NCBI RefSeq assembly: GCF_020055635.1 | Contig: NZ_JAIPUT010000002.1 | Coordinates: 142,014 to 206,013, forward strand | From: Marivita sp. | GTDB taxonomy: Bacteria > Pseudomonadota > Alphaproteobacteria > Rhodobacterales > Rhodobacteraceae | Length of the DNA: 64,000 nucleotides | Direction: 5' to 3' | In this document: piece by piece, positions 16,896 through 24,570 of the stretch | Position numbering within the stretch: position 1 is the stretch's first letter | How the letters are laid out: each line of letters starts with the position of its first letter | The notes under the pieces: generated by a model | The model's input: only the letters and a program-made list of their open reading frames with translations | The model's database searches: none | Told to the model about the DNA's origin: nothing | Program-made: the position numbers and the translations under genes

Positions 16896-18428
16896 ATGAC
16901 CTTGCCCGCTTTGACATATTCCGAAGACCAGGCTGCCGCGCATGACCGGGTGGCCGAGATGCTGCGCGCGGCGGGTGTCGATCTGGAGAACGGCCTCGTG
17001 TTGCCGCCGCGGGACGGCAAGGCCGACATCATGGCGATCACCGGCAAGGCCGGGTCGGGCAAGACGCTGCTGTTGGCCGAACTGTGCAAGGCATTGCAGG
17101 CTGCCGGGGTCGAGATCGTTTCGGGCGATTACGAGGGCCGGCGGCGCAAGGATCGGCGGACGCTGGCCGTGCTGGCACCGACCAACAAGGCGGCAAGCGT
17201 GTTGCGGATGCGGGGCGTGCCGGCAACCACCATTCACCGCATCATCTACACGCCGGTCTACGATCCGGAATACGAACGGATCGCCGAATGGCTGATGGGC
17301 AACGATGACAAGCCCGAGGTCGAGGGCCTGACGGAAGAAGCCCTGGCGCGGGCGCAGCTGTCCTTCGAGGCGCACAAGTCGGTTCCTGCCGCCCTGGCGG
17401 CCGCCGGGCTTCGCGGATCGGATTTCATCACCGGCTGGAAGCGCCGCGAAGACCCGCTGGATATCGGCTTTGTCGATGAGGCGTCGATGCTGGATGAGCG
17501 ACAGGTCGCGGATCTGCGCGAGCTATTCCCGAACTTGCTGCTGTTCGGCGACCCGGCGCAGTTGGCGCCTGTGAACCAGTCCGGCAAGATGGTGTTCGAG
17601 ACGCTGGAGCCCGAACAGGTGCTCAACCTGAACCGCATCCACCGGCAGGACGCGGACAATCCGATCCTTGACCTGGCGCATGCGCTGGCTGATCCGCAGC
17701 TGGATTTCCGGGGATTCGAGCAGATGGTCGAAGAGATTTCCCGCACCGATGACCGCGTGATCTGGGGCCAGCGCGTCGAGGTCGACCTGATGGCGCGGTC
17801 GCCGGTTCTGGTCTGGACCAACGCAACGCGCATCCGGCTGATCAATGCGTTCCGGTCCGTCCATGACGCGCCCGAGGATTCGCTTCTGGAGGGCGAGCCG
17901 CTGATCTGTGACGGGCTGGAATTGCCGTTGAAGCATCGCAAGAAACGGCTGGATCTGGAGGCGCGTGGCCTGATCAAGGGGGCGCAGGTGATCTATCTCG
18001 GGCCGGGGCGCAAGCCGGGCTTTTCGCGCCTGCACGTCATGGGGGCGGAAGACCCGCAAGTGTCGGCGGCATCCATCGTGAAGATCGAGAAACCGGGAGA
18101 GGAAGAGCCGTTCATCCCCTTTGCCGCGCGCATGGGCGCGACATTCCTGCACGGGGCCGCCGTGACGATCCACAAGGCGCAAGGGTCGCAATGGGACACG
18201 GTTCAGGTGTTCGCGCCCGACCTTGAAGTGGCGGCCCGCATGGGGCGGAGCGAGGCGGGCCAGCCGCTTTGGAAACGGCTGGCTTACGTGGCGATCACGC
18301 GGGCTTCGACGCGGTTGCACTGGGTTGTCCGCAACCGTCTGTCGAAACCCACCGGACCTTTGCAGGTCGATGATCTGAGGGCCACGCCCGCGGCGCGGCT
18401 GGCGCTCGAGGTTGAAGCCGATTTCTAG
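16896..18428 (+). CDS. RecD-like ATP-dependent DNA helicase (UvrD/RecD superfamily 1)
   Basis: 510-aa SF1 helicase core. Walker A is GKAGSGKTLLLAEL (about 49-62), motif Ia APTNKAASVLRMRG, Walker B GFVDEASMLDERQ (about 189-201), motif III LFGDPAQLAPVN, and the C-terminal UvrD_C_2 block GAAVTIHKAQGSQWDTVQVF with YVAITRAST. It lacks the N-terminal RecBC-interaction region of true RecD, so it is a stand-alone RecD-like protein whose partner and substrate are unknown. It begins 38 nt after luxI and may be read from the same transcript. Its TAG stop shares bases with the stop of the convergent oxidoreductase gene (CTAG at 18425-18428). Confidence 0.88.
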   Translation: MTLPALTYSEDQAAAHDRVAEMLRAAGVDLENGLVLPPRDGKADIMAITGKAGSGKTLLLAELCKALQAAGVEIVSGDYEGRRRKDRRTLAVLAPTNKAASVLRMRGVPATTIHRIIYTPVYDPEYERIAEWLMGNDDKPEVEGLTEEALARAQLSFEAHKSVPAALAAAGLRGSDFITGWKRREDPLDIGFVDEASMLDERQVADLRELFPNLLLFGDPAQLAPVNQSGKMVFETLEPEQVLNLNRIHRQDADNPILDLAHALADPQLDFRGFEQMVEEISRTDDRVIWGQRVEVDLMARSPVLVWTNATRIRLINAFRSVHDAPEDSLLEGEPLICDGLELPLKHRKKRLDLEARGLIKGAQVIYLGPGRKPGFSRLHVMGAEDPQVSAASIVKIEKPGEEEPFIPFAARMGATFLHGAAVTIHKAQGSQWDTVQVFAPDLEVAARMGRSEAGQPLWKRLAYVAITRASTRLHWVVRNRLSKPTGPLQVDDLRATPAARLALEVEADF

Positions 18429-19444
18429 AGTTTGACGATTTGCTTGCCGGTGTTGCCGCCCTCGAGCATCGCGATAAACGCATCTGGAGCGTTTTCCAGA
18501 CCTTCGGCCACGTCTTCCAGATGGACGATCTCTTGGGCCGCGACCTTGGGCGCGACATCCTTGAGGAAGGCCGGGTATTGATCCCAGTGGTCGAAGATGA
18601 TGAAGCCCGACACCTCGAGCCGCTTGACCAGGATGTTGCGCCACATGGCGGGCAGCTGGTTGGTCTCGGCGATGTTCGATCCGCCATACCACCCGATCAT
18701 GCCGCAGACCGGGATGCGGCCATGGACATTCATCAGCGGCATCACCGCCTCAAGCACCTTGCCGCCGACATTTTCCCAGTAGATGTCGACCCCGTCGGGC
18801 GCAGCCTCGGCAATCGCGGCGCGCAGGGATGTGGCGTCGTCATGGGCACGGTGGTCGATGGCGGCGTCAAAGCCGAAGGTTTCGGTTGCAAGGCGGCATT
18901 TCTCGGCCCCGCCCGCGATGGCGATGGTGCGCAGGCCACGCTGCTTGGCCAATTGGCCGACCATGGATCCGACCGGTCCGGTGGCGGCCGCCACGACCAG
19001 CGTTTCACCCGCCTTGGGTTTGCCGAAGCTGTGCAGGCCGACCCAGCCCGTCAGACCGGGCATGCCCAGAACACCCAGTGCCGTCGAGGGCGGAAGCGAC
19101 GGGTCAAGCTTGCGCAGGTCGGAGCCGGGCAGGCAGGCGTGGCTGGCCCAGCCCGTCATGCCGGTCACGGTGTCCCCGGCCTCGAAGCCATCTGCGTTGC
19201 TTTGCAGGACACGTCCCACGCCCTGACCGGTCATGGTGGCCCCCAGGTCGACCGGGGGCGCATAGCTCTTGGCGTCATCCATGCGGCCGCGCATGTAGGG
19301 ATCAAGCGACAGGTGTGTCACCTCGACCAGAACCTCGCCTTCGGCTGGGGTGGGAAGCGGGTCTTTTGCCAGCTTGAAGTCTTCCGGTACCGGCGCGCCC
19401 TCGGGGCGACGGGCCAGGGTGATGCGGGACATCGTGTCGGACAT
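18425..19444 (-). CDS. NADP-dependent zinc-free alkenal/enone reductase (CurA/YncB-type MDR)
   Basis: 339-aa medium-chain dehydrogenase/reductase. Typical blocks are LARRPEGAPVPEDF at the N terminus, LSLDPYMRGRMDDAKSY, the glycine-rich VVAAATGPVGSMVGQLAK (about 145-162) and GVDIYWENVGGKVLEAV (about 230-246). There are no zinc-ligand cysteines. Such enzymes reduce double bonds of enones or alkenals with NADPH; the physiological substrate is unknown. AGGAAGAG lies upstream of ATG 19444. It is divergent from the acyl-CoA synthetase gene, with 91 nt between the starts. Confidence 0.9.
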   Translation of the reverse strand: MSDTMSRITLARRPEGAPVPEDFKLAKDPLPTPAEGEVLVEVTHLSLDPYMRGRMDDAKSYAPPVDLGATMTGQGVGRVLQSNADGFEAGDTVTGMTGWASHACLPGSDLRKLDPSLPPSTALGVLGMPGLTGWVGLHSFGKPKAGETLVVAAATGPVGSMVGQLAKQRGLRTIAIAGGAEKCRLATETFGFDAAIDHRAHDDATSLRAAIAEAAPDGVDIYWENVGGKVLEAVMPLMNVHGRIPVCGMIGWYGGSNIAETNQLPAMWRNILVKRLEVSGFIIFDHWDQYPAFLKDVAPKVAAQEIVHLEDVAEGLENAPDAFIAMLEGGNTGKQIVKL

Positions 19445-19535
19445 GAATTCTCTTCCTCACGGTTTGGGGTTGCGCCAAATTGGTCGGATGACCAGTGTAT
19501 CCGGAACGCACAGGCAGAAGGCAAGGGAGGGCCCG

Positions 19536-21167
19536 ATGCAAGGATTGATGATGAACCGCCCGTTGGCGGTGATAGACCTGCTTCGCTATGCCGCCGAGAT
19601 CCACAGCAACGAGGAAATCGTCTCTGTGCGGACAGAGGGCGATTTGCATCGGCAAGACTATGCCCGGACCTTCGAACGCACGGCGCAACTGGCGCATGGG
19701 CTTGCGGCTTTGGGCATCGAGCCGGGAGACCGGGTCGCGACGCTGGCGTGGAACGGGTATCGGCATTTCGAATTGTATTACGCGATTTCCGGCATGGGGG
19801 CGGTGTGCCACACGATCAACCCGCGCCTGTCGGCTGAACAGATGCTGTTCATCCTCAATCATGCCGAAGACCGGGTGCTGTTTGTCGATCTGACCTTTGT
19901 GCCGATCCTTGAGGCGTTGAAGGATCATTTGCCGGCCAATCTGAGGCTGGTGGTGATGACCGATGCCGCACATAGCCCCGAGTCGGCATTGGACCTTGAA
20001 TGCTATGAAGACCTGATCGCGCCGCATCCGACCGAGTACGACTGGCCCGATCTGCCCGAAGAGACCGCGGCGGGGCTGTGTTATACGTCCGGCACGACGG
20101 GCAACCCCAAGGGGTCGCTTTATTCGCATCGGTCCACCGTGCTGCATGCGCTGTTCATCGCGGTGACGCTGCCGCGATCCCTGCACGAAGGCGCGCGGCT
20201 CTTGCCGGTGGTGCCGATGTTCCACGTCAATTCCTGGGGCATGCCCTATGCCGCGCCCATCGTCGGCGCGTCGCTGATCATGCCGGGGGGCAAGCTGGAT
20301 GGGCCGTCGCTGTATGACCTGATGGAAAGCGAAAACGTCACGGCAAGCTGGGGTGTGCCGACCGTCTGGCTGGGCCTGCGGGCCGAGATCGAGGCGCGGG
20401 GCAAGCCGCCATCGGCACTGGATCAGGTGGTGATCGGTGGCTCTGCCGCGCCGCGCAGCATGATCGCGTTTTTCGAGACGCAGGGTGTCGATGTTTGCCA
20501 CGCCTGGGGCATGACCGAGATGAGCCCGGTGGGCACGACCGGTCAGATCCCCAATTCGGACAGCGATGTGACGTTCGAGGATCGCGTGGCGCGCAAATCC
20601 CTTCAGGGCCGGCGGATTTTCGGCGTCGATCTCAAGATCGTCGACGAGGCGGGTCAGCGCTTGCCGCAGGATGGCAAGGCCGTCGGAGAGCTTTACGTGC
20701 GGGGCAATGCCGTGATCTCGGGGTATTTCAACGATGAGGCGGCGACCAAGGCGGCAATGGATTCCGAATGCTGGTTCGGGACCGGTGATGTGGCGAGCAT
20801 TTCCCCGAACGGCTATCTGAGCATTCAGGACCGGTCGAAGGACCTGATCAAGTCGGGTGGTGAATGGATCAGTTCGATTGATCTTGAAAACATCGCCATG
20901 TCCCATCCCGACGTGGCCAATTGCGCGGTGATCGCGATTGCGCATCCGAAATGGGACGAACGGCCGGTTCTTGTGGTTGTCCCGAAAGAGGGCTGCGAAC
21001 CGACGTTGCAGGAGTTTCATGACCTGATGTCCGAGCATTTCGCCAAGTGGCAATTGCCGGATGACCTGGTGTTCATCGACGCCCTGCCGCTGACCGCGAC
21101 CGGGAAGGTGTCAAAGCTGACCCTGCGCCGAAAATTCGCGGATTACGTGCTGCCGGATGTCCGCTGA
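19536..21167 (+). CDS. Medium/long-chain acyl-CoA synthetase
   Basis: 543-aa adenylate-forming ligase that activates a carboxylic acid to its CoA thioester with ATP. Signatures: P-loop-like YTSGTTGNPKGSLYSHRS (about 183-200), VPMFHVNSWGMPY, the adenine motif HAWGMTEMSPVGT (about 323-335), TGDVASISPNGYLSIQDRSK, and the C-terminal lysine motif TATGKVSKLTLRR. The N terminus MQGLMMNRPLAV and ATIAW-like VATLAWNGYRH region resemble the DmdB/medium-chain branch common in Roseobacters, so methylmercaptopropionate or medium-chain fatty acids are possible substrates; this is inference. The start has GGGAGG 5 nt upstream. The next gene encodes a MaoC hydratase. Confidence 0.9.
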   Translation: MQGLMMNRPLAVIDLLRYAAEIHSNEEIVSVRTEGDLHRQDYARTFERTAQLAHGLAALGIEPGDRVATLAWNGYRHFELYYAISGMGAVCHTINPRLSAEQMLFILNHAEDRVLFVDLTFVPILEALKDHLPANLRLVVMTDAAHSPESALDLECYEDLIAPHPTEYDWPDLPEETAAGLCYTSGTTGNPKGSLYSHRSTVLHALFIAVTLPRSLHEGARLLPVVPMFHVNSWGMPYAAPIVGASLIMPGGKLDGPSLYDLMESENVTASWGVPTVWLGLRAEIEARGKPPSALDQVVIGGSAAPRSMIAFFETQGVDVCHAWGMTEMSPVGTTGQIPNSDSDVTFEDRVARKSLQGRRIFGVDLKIVDEAGQRLPQDGKAVGELYVRGNAVISGYFNDEAATKAAMDSECWFGTGDVASISPNGYLSIQDRSKDLIKSGGEWISSIDLENIAMSHPDVANCAVIAIAHPKWDERPVLVVVPKEGCEPTLQEFHDLMSEHFAKWQLPDDLVFIDALPLTATGKVSKLTLRRKFADYVLPDVR

Positions 21168-21180
21168 GGGTTTGCGAAAC

Positions 21181-21597
21181 ATGCCGACCAGCCTGTCGCG
21201 CTGGTATGAGATCGGGCAGGACCGGATCACCGGTTTTGCCGACGTGACCGAGGATTGGCAGTTCATCCACCTGGACGAAGACCGCATGGCGCCGCAGGGC
21301 GGGACGATGGCGCATGGATTCCTCACGCTGTCGATGCTGTCGGCCATGGCCTACGACGTACAACCCGAAATTCCGGGTCTCCTGCAGGGGGTGAACTATG
21401 GGTTCGACCGCATCCGCTTTGTCAGCCCGGTGCGGGCAGGGCAGCGAATCCGCGGCCGGTTCAGCGTTGCCGACGTGGTCGAAAAGCCGGGGCGGCTTGA
21501 CGTGACATGGGATGTCGTGGTGCAGGTCGACGGGGCTGACCGGCCGGCGCTTGTGGCGCAATGGATCAACATGTTCGAGGTCGGCACCCCGGGCTAG
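21181..21597 (+). CDS. MaoC-like (R)-hydratase, hot-dog fold
   Basis: 138-aa single hot-dog protein of the MaoC/NodN family. The hydratase motif is seen in DWQFIHLDEDRMAPQGGTMAHGFLTLS, residues about 24-50, with the catalytic Asp and His in the DxxxxH arrangement. It probably hydrates an enoyl-CoA in fatty-acid or side-chain oxidation. ATG 21181 has GAGGG 10 nt upstream; an in-frame ATG at 21157 would overlap the acyl-CoA synthetase gene by 11 nt and add 8 residues, and either start is possible. It is coupled to the synthetase gene. Confidence 0.85.
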   Translation: MPTSLSRWYEIGQDRITGFADVTEDWQFIHLDEDRMAPQGGTMAHGFLTLSMLSAMAYDVQPEIPGLLQGVNYGFDRIRFVSPVRAGQRIRGRFSVADVVEKPGRLDVTWDVVVQVDGADRPALVAQWINMFEVGTPG

Positions 21598-21608
21598 CTG
21601 GCAGATGA

Positions 21609-21701
21609 CTAGGACTTCATGGCGCTCAGAAGATCGAGCAGGCCCTTGCGGTCGTCGTCATCCGCATAGTCTTTTGCCGCCAGTCGGATGTCATGGGGTG
21701 T
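21609..21701 (-). pseudogene. Possible remnant of a coding sequence (C-terminal fragment)
   Basis: On the minus strand a 30-codon open stretch ends at a TAG (21609-21611) and encodes RLAAKDYADDDDRKGLLDLL followed by SAMKS, a composition that looks protein-like (acidic stretch then amphipathic helix). Upstream it runs into a TGA (21702-21704) with no start codon or ribosome site. It may be the decayed tail of a lost gene between maoC and rpe. Family not recognised; chance cannot be ruled out. Confidence 0.3.
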
Positions 21702-21780
21702 TCATGACATCACGATCTGTGATTTCAAACACGGGTTATCGAAAGCCACCGCTGCGAGGGCGTCTTGTGCGGAAACTGCG

Positions 21781-22461
21781 TTATCCGGCGGCGGTGCGGA
21801 TCGCGCGGATGTTGTCGCCGTAAGGCGCGGGGTTTTGAACCGACCCGCCCTTGAACACGGCAGAGCCCGCCACCAGCACATCGGCGCCAGCAGCCACGAC
21901 CAGCGGCGCGGTTGACGGATCGACACCGCCGTCGATCTCGATATGGACCTCGCGATCACCGATCATCTCGCGCAGTTCGGTGACCTTCTGGACGCAGGAG
22001 TGGATGAATTTCTGCCCGCCGAAGCCGGGGTTCACGGTCATCACGCAGATCAGGTCCACCATGTCGAGAAGCGGTGCGGCGGCCTCGGCGGGGGTGCCGG
22101 GGTTGAGCGCCAGACCGGCCTTGGCGCCGCTTGCGCGGATGGCTTGCAACGTGCGGTGGATATGAGGGCCGGCCTCGACATGGGCGGTGATGATGTCGGC
22201 GCCCGCATCGGCGAAGGCCTGGATATAGGGATCGACCGGCGCGACCATGAGATGCACGTCCATCACGGTCTTGATGTGCGGACGGATCGCGGCACAGGTG
22301 GCCGGGCCGAAGGTGATGTTGGGCACGAAATGCCCGTCCATGACATCGACGTGAATCCAGTCCGCGCCCTGCGCCTCGACGGCCTCGATCTCGGCGCCGA
22401 AATTGGCGAAGTCGGCCGAGAGGATCGACGGGGCGATTTTTACCGAACGGTCAAATGTCAT
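21781..22461 (-). CDS. rpe: Ribulose-phosphate 3-epimerase
   Basis: 226-aa TIM-barrel enzyme interconverting ribulose-5-phosphate and xylulose-5-phosphate (pentose phosphate or Calvin cycle). Motifs: KIAPSILSADFANFG at the N terminus, HVDVMDGHFVPNITFGP (metal-binding His and Asp), DVHLMVAPVDPYI, MTVNPGFGGQKFI and EIDGGVDPSTAPLV with the catalytic Asp, and the phosphate-binding GADVLVAGSAVFKG. Length is normal. It is the last gene of the minus-strand run from mreB through rodA and ghrA, 30 nt behind ghrA. Confidence 0.96.
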   Translation of the reverse strand: MTFDRSVKIAPSILSADFANFGAEIEAVEAQGADWIHVDVMDGHFVPNITFGPATCAAIRPHIKTVMDVHLMVAPVDPYIQAFADAGADIITAHVEAGPHIHRTLQAIRASGAKAGLALNPGTPAEAAAPLLDMVDLICVMTVNPGFGGQKFIHSCVQKVTELREMIGDREVHIEIDGGVDPSTAPLVVAAGADVLVAGSAVFKGGSVQNPAPYGDNIRAIRTAAG

Positions 22462-22491
22462 GAAAGCAGCTCCGGATTGTCTGAGGCCGAC

Positions 22492-23427
22492 TTAGTAGCC
22501 TGCGTCGCGATCCACAAGGTACAAGAACGGCTCGCCCGATTCTCCGCGCCGGATGTTTTCGACGATCACGCGCGCCGCGCTGGGCGCGCGGGTTTCGGAC
22601 GCGATATGGGGTGTCACGGTGACCTTGGGATGTGCCCAGAAGGGATGATCCTGCGGCAAGGGTTCGGTGCGGAACACGTCGAGCGTGGCATGCGCGACCT
22701 GACCGCTGTCGAGAGCATCGACCAGCGCCGCATCGTCGATCAGCGGGCCGCGACCGGGATTGATGATGAACGCGCCCTTGGGCAGCAAGGCCAGGGTTTC
22801 GGCGTTCAGGGTGTTTTCGGTCTCGGGCGTGCTGGGCAGCAGCAGGATCAGGATCTGCGATTGCGTCAAGACCTGCCGCAAGCCGTCGGAACCGCTCTGG
22901 CAGGTGATCCCGTCGATCTTTTTCTGGCTGCGGGCCCAGCCGGATACCGGAAAGCCCAGGCGGTGCAGCGCCTGACCGCAGGCCGACCCCAATTGCCCCA
23001 GCCCGAGGATGCCGACGGGCCGGTCCGACGCCACTGGCGGCGCATCCGGGATCCATGCGTGATCCGGGTTCACGATATGCGCATCCATCCCGAGGTGATG
23101 GCGCAGGGTGTGACCGGTGACCCATTCCACCATGCCCTGCGTCAGCCCTTCGTCATCGACCATGCGGGCGTACGGCACTTTCAAGGTCGGGTTGTTCACC
23201 GCGTCCTCGACCCCGGCCCACAGGTTCAGGACCGCCTTGAGACGCGTGTAGGGGGTGAAATCCTGTACCGACGAATTCGGCGCGTACACGATGTAGTCCA
23301 CGTCTTCGGGCGCCATGTCTGTGGCGAGGTGATACTCCAGCCCGGTCGCATCCAGCGCGCTGCGCAGGTGAGGTTCGTATTGCGCCCAACGGGTTTCGTT
23401 GGCGGCGAACAGGACATTGACGGTCAT
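22492..23427 (-). CDS. ghrA: Glyoxylate/hydroxypyruvate reductase A-like 2-hydroxyacid dehydrogenase
   Basis: 311-aa NAD(P)H-dependent reductase. Visible are the NAD-binding GILGLGQLGSACGQALHRLG (about 138-157), the substrate Arg region NPGRGPLIDDAALVDAL (about 228-244), and the catalytic His near HPFWAHPKVTVTPHIASETR. The N-terminal flavodoxin-like half (VNVLFAANETRWAQYEPHLR) fits the GhrA branch rather than GhrB/SerA. It removes glyoxylate or hydroxypyruvate in the cytoplasm, which would suit a cell handling C2 units. Start lies 3 nt after the rodA stop. Confidence 0.88.
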   Translation of the reverse strand: MTVNVLFAANETRWAQYEPHLRSALDATGLEYHLATDMAPEDVDYIVYAPNSSVQDFTPYTRLKAVLNLWAGVEDAVNNPTLKVPYARMVDDEGLTQGMVEWVTGHTLRHHLGMDAHIVNPDHAWIPDAPPVASDRPVGILGLGQLGSACGQALHRLGFPVSGWARSQKKIDGITCQSGSDGLRQVLTQSQILILLLPSTPETENTLNAETLALLPKGAFIINPGRGPLIDDAALVDALDSGQVAHATLDVFRTEPLPQDHPFWAHPKVTVTPHIASETRAPSAARVIVENIRRGESGEPFLYLVDRDAGY

Positions 23428-23430
23428 GGC

Positions 23431-24570
23431 TTACCTCGGACGGTGGATATGGGCGCTCTGTACCAAGCCGAAGGCCAGCATCAAGACCAACATCGCCGAC
23501 CCCCCATAACTGACCAGCGGCAGCGGAACCCCCACAACCGGCGCAAGGCCCATCACCATCGACATGTTGACGGCGAAATACAGAAAGAACGTGACGCCGA
23601 TCCCCAGGATCAGAAGCGAGGAATAGCGGTCGCGGTTCTGCAGGGCGGCGACGATGCAGAAGATCAGGATCAGCACGTAGAGGATGAGCAGGGAAATCCC
23701 GCCGACAAAGCCGAATTCCTCGGCCAGTGTATTGAAGATGAAGTCGGTGTGTTTTTCCGGCAGGAAGTTCAGGCGCGACTGGGTGCCCTGCATGAAGCCA
23801 CGCCCGGTCCAGCCCCCCGAGCCCATGGCGATCTTGGCCTGAGTGATGTGATAACCGGCCCCGAGAGGGTCGGAGCTGGGGTCAAGAAAGGTGTCGATGC
23901 GGCGGAACTGGTAATTCTTGAGCAGCTGCCATTCGGTGCCCCGGCTGAGAAAAATCGTATAGATGCCGGCCACGCCCGCGGTGAACACGGTCGCGAAATA
24001 GGCCCAGTGAACCCCGGCGAGAAACATCATCAACCCGCCGCCCGCGACCAGAAGAATGGCCGTGCCAAGGTCGGGCTGCGTGAGCACCAGGAACGTCGGC
24101 AGCAGGATGAGGAACACCGGCACCAGCACCCAGAAGGGATGCGAGGTCCGTTTCATCGGAAGCCAATCGTAATAGGCGGCCAGGACCATCACCATTGCGA
24201 CCTTCATCAGCTCGGACGGTTGCAGCCGCATGAAGCCAAGGTCGATCCAGCGCTGTGCGCCCATGCCCACCGATCCGAAGAACTCGACCGCGACCAGCAG
24301 CGCGAGGGCGATCAGGTAGGCCATGACCGACATGTTGCGCCAGAACCAGATCGGGACCATCGCCGCCACGAACATGACCGCAAGACCCAGGCCGAAGCGT
24401 TTCATCTGGGGTTCGGCCCAGGGGCTGAGATTTCCGCCCGCCACCGAGTAGAGCATCAGGAAACCGACCCCTGCGATGGCCGAAAGCAGGACCACCAGGG
24501 GCCAGTTGATGAACAGCATCTTGCGCCAGCCCGCCGGGACGGTCTTGACGGTGTATTCAAGATAACTCAT
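23431..24570 (-). CDS. rodA: Rod-shape determining SEDS peptidoglycan polymerase
   Basis: 379-aa inner-membrane SEDS glycosyltransferase with about ten membrane segments that polymerises lipid II for side-wall growth with PBP2. Family stretches: WIDLGFMRLQPSELMKVAMV (about 107-126), TQPDLGTAILLVAGGGLMMF, LGAGYHITQAKIAMGSGGW, GFMQGTQSRLNFLPEKHTDF with the catalytic-region Asp/Glu residues, and VGVPLPLVSYGGSAML near the C terminus. It overlaps the mrdA stop by 4 nt, so the partner proteins are translationally coupled. Confidence 0.97.
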   Translation of the reverse strand: MSYLEYTVKTVPAGWRKMLFINWPLVVLLSAIAGVGFLMLYSVAGGNLSPWAEPQMKRFGLGLAVMFVAAMVPIWFWRNMSVMAYLIALALLVAVEFFGSVGMGAQRWIDLGFMRLQPSELMKVAMVMVLAAYYDWLPMKRTSHPFWVLVPVFLILLPTFLVLTQPDLGTAILLVAGGGLMMFLAGVHWAYFATVFTAGVAGIYTIFLSRGTEWQLLKNYQFRRIDTFLDPSSDPLGAGYHITQAKIAMGSGGWTGRGFMQGTQSRLNFLPEKHTDFIFNTLAEEFGFVGGISLLILYVLILIFCIVAALQNRDRYSSLLILGIGVTFFLYFAVNMSMVMGLAPVVGVPLPLVSYGGSAMLVLMLAFGLVQSAHIHRPR

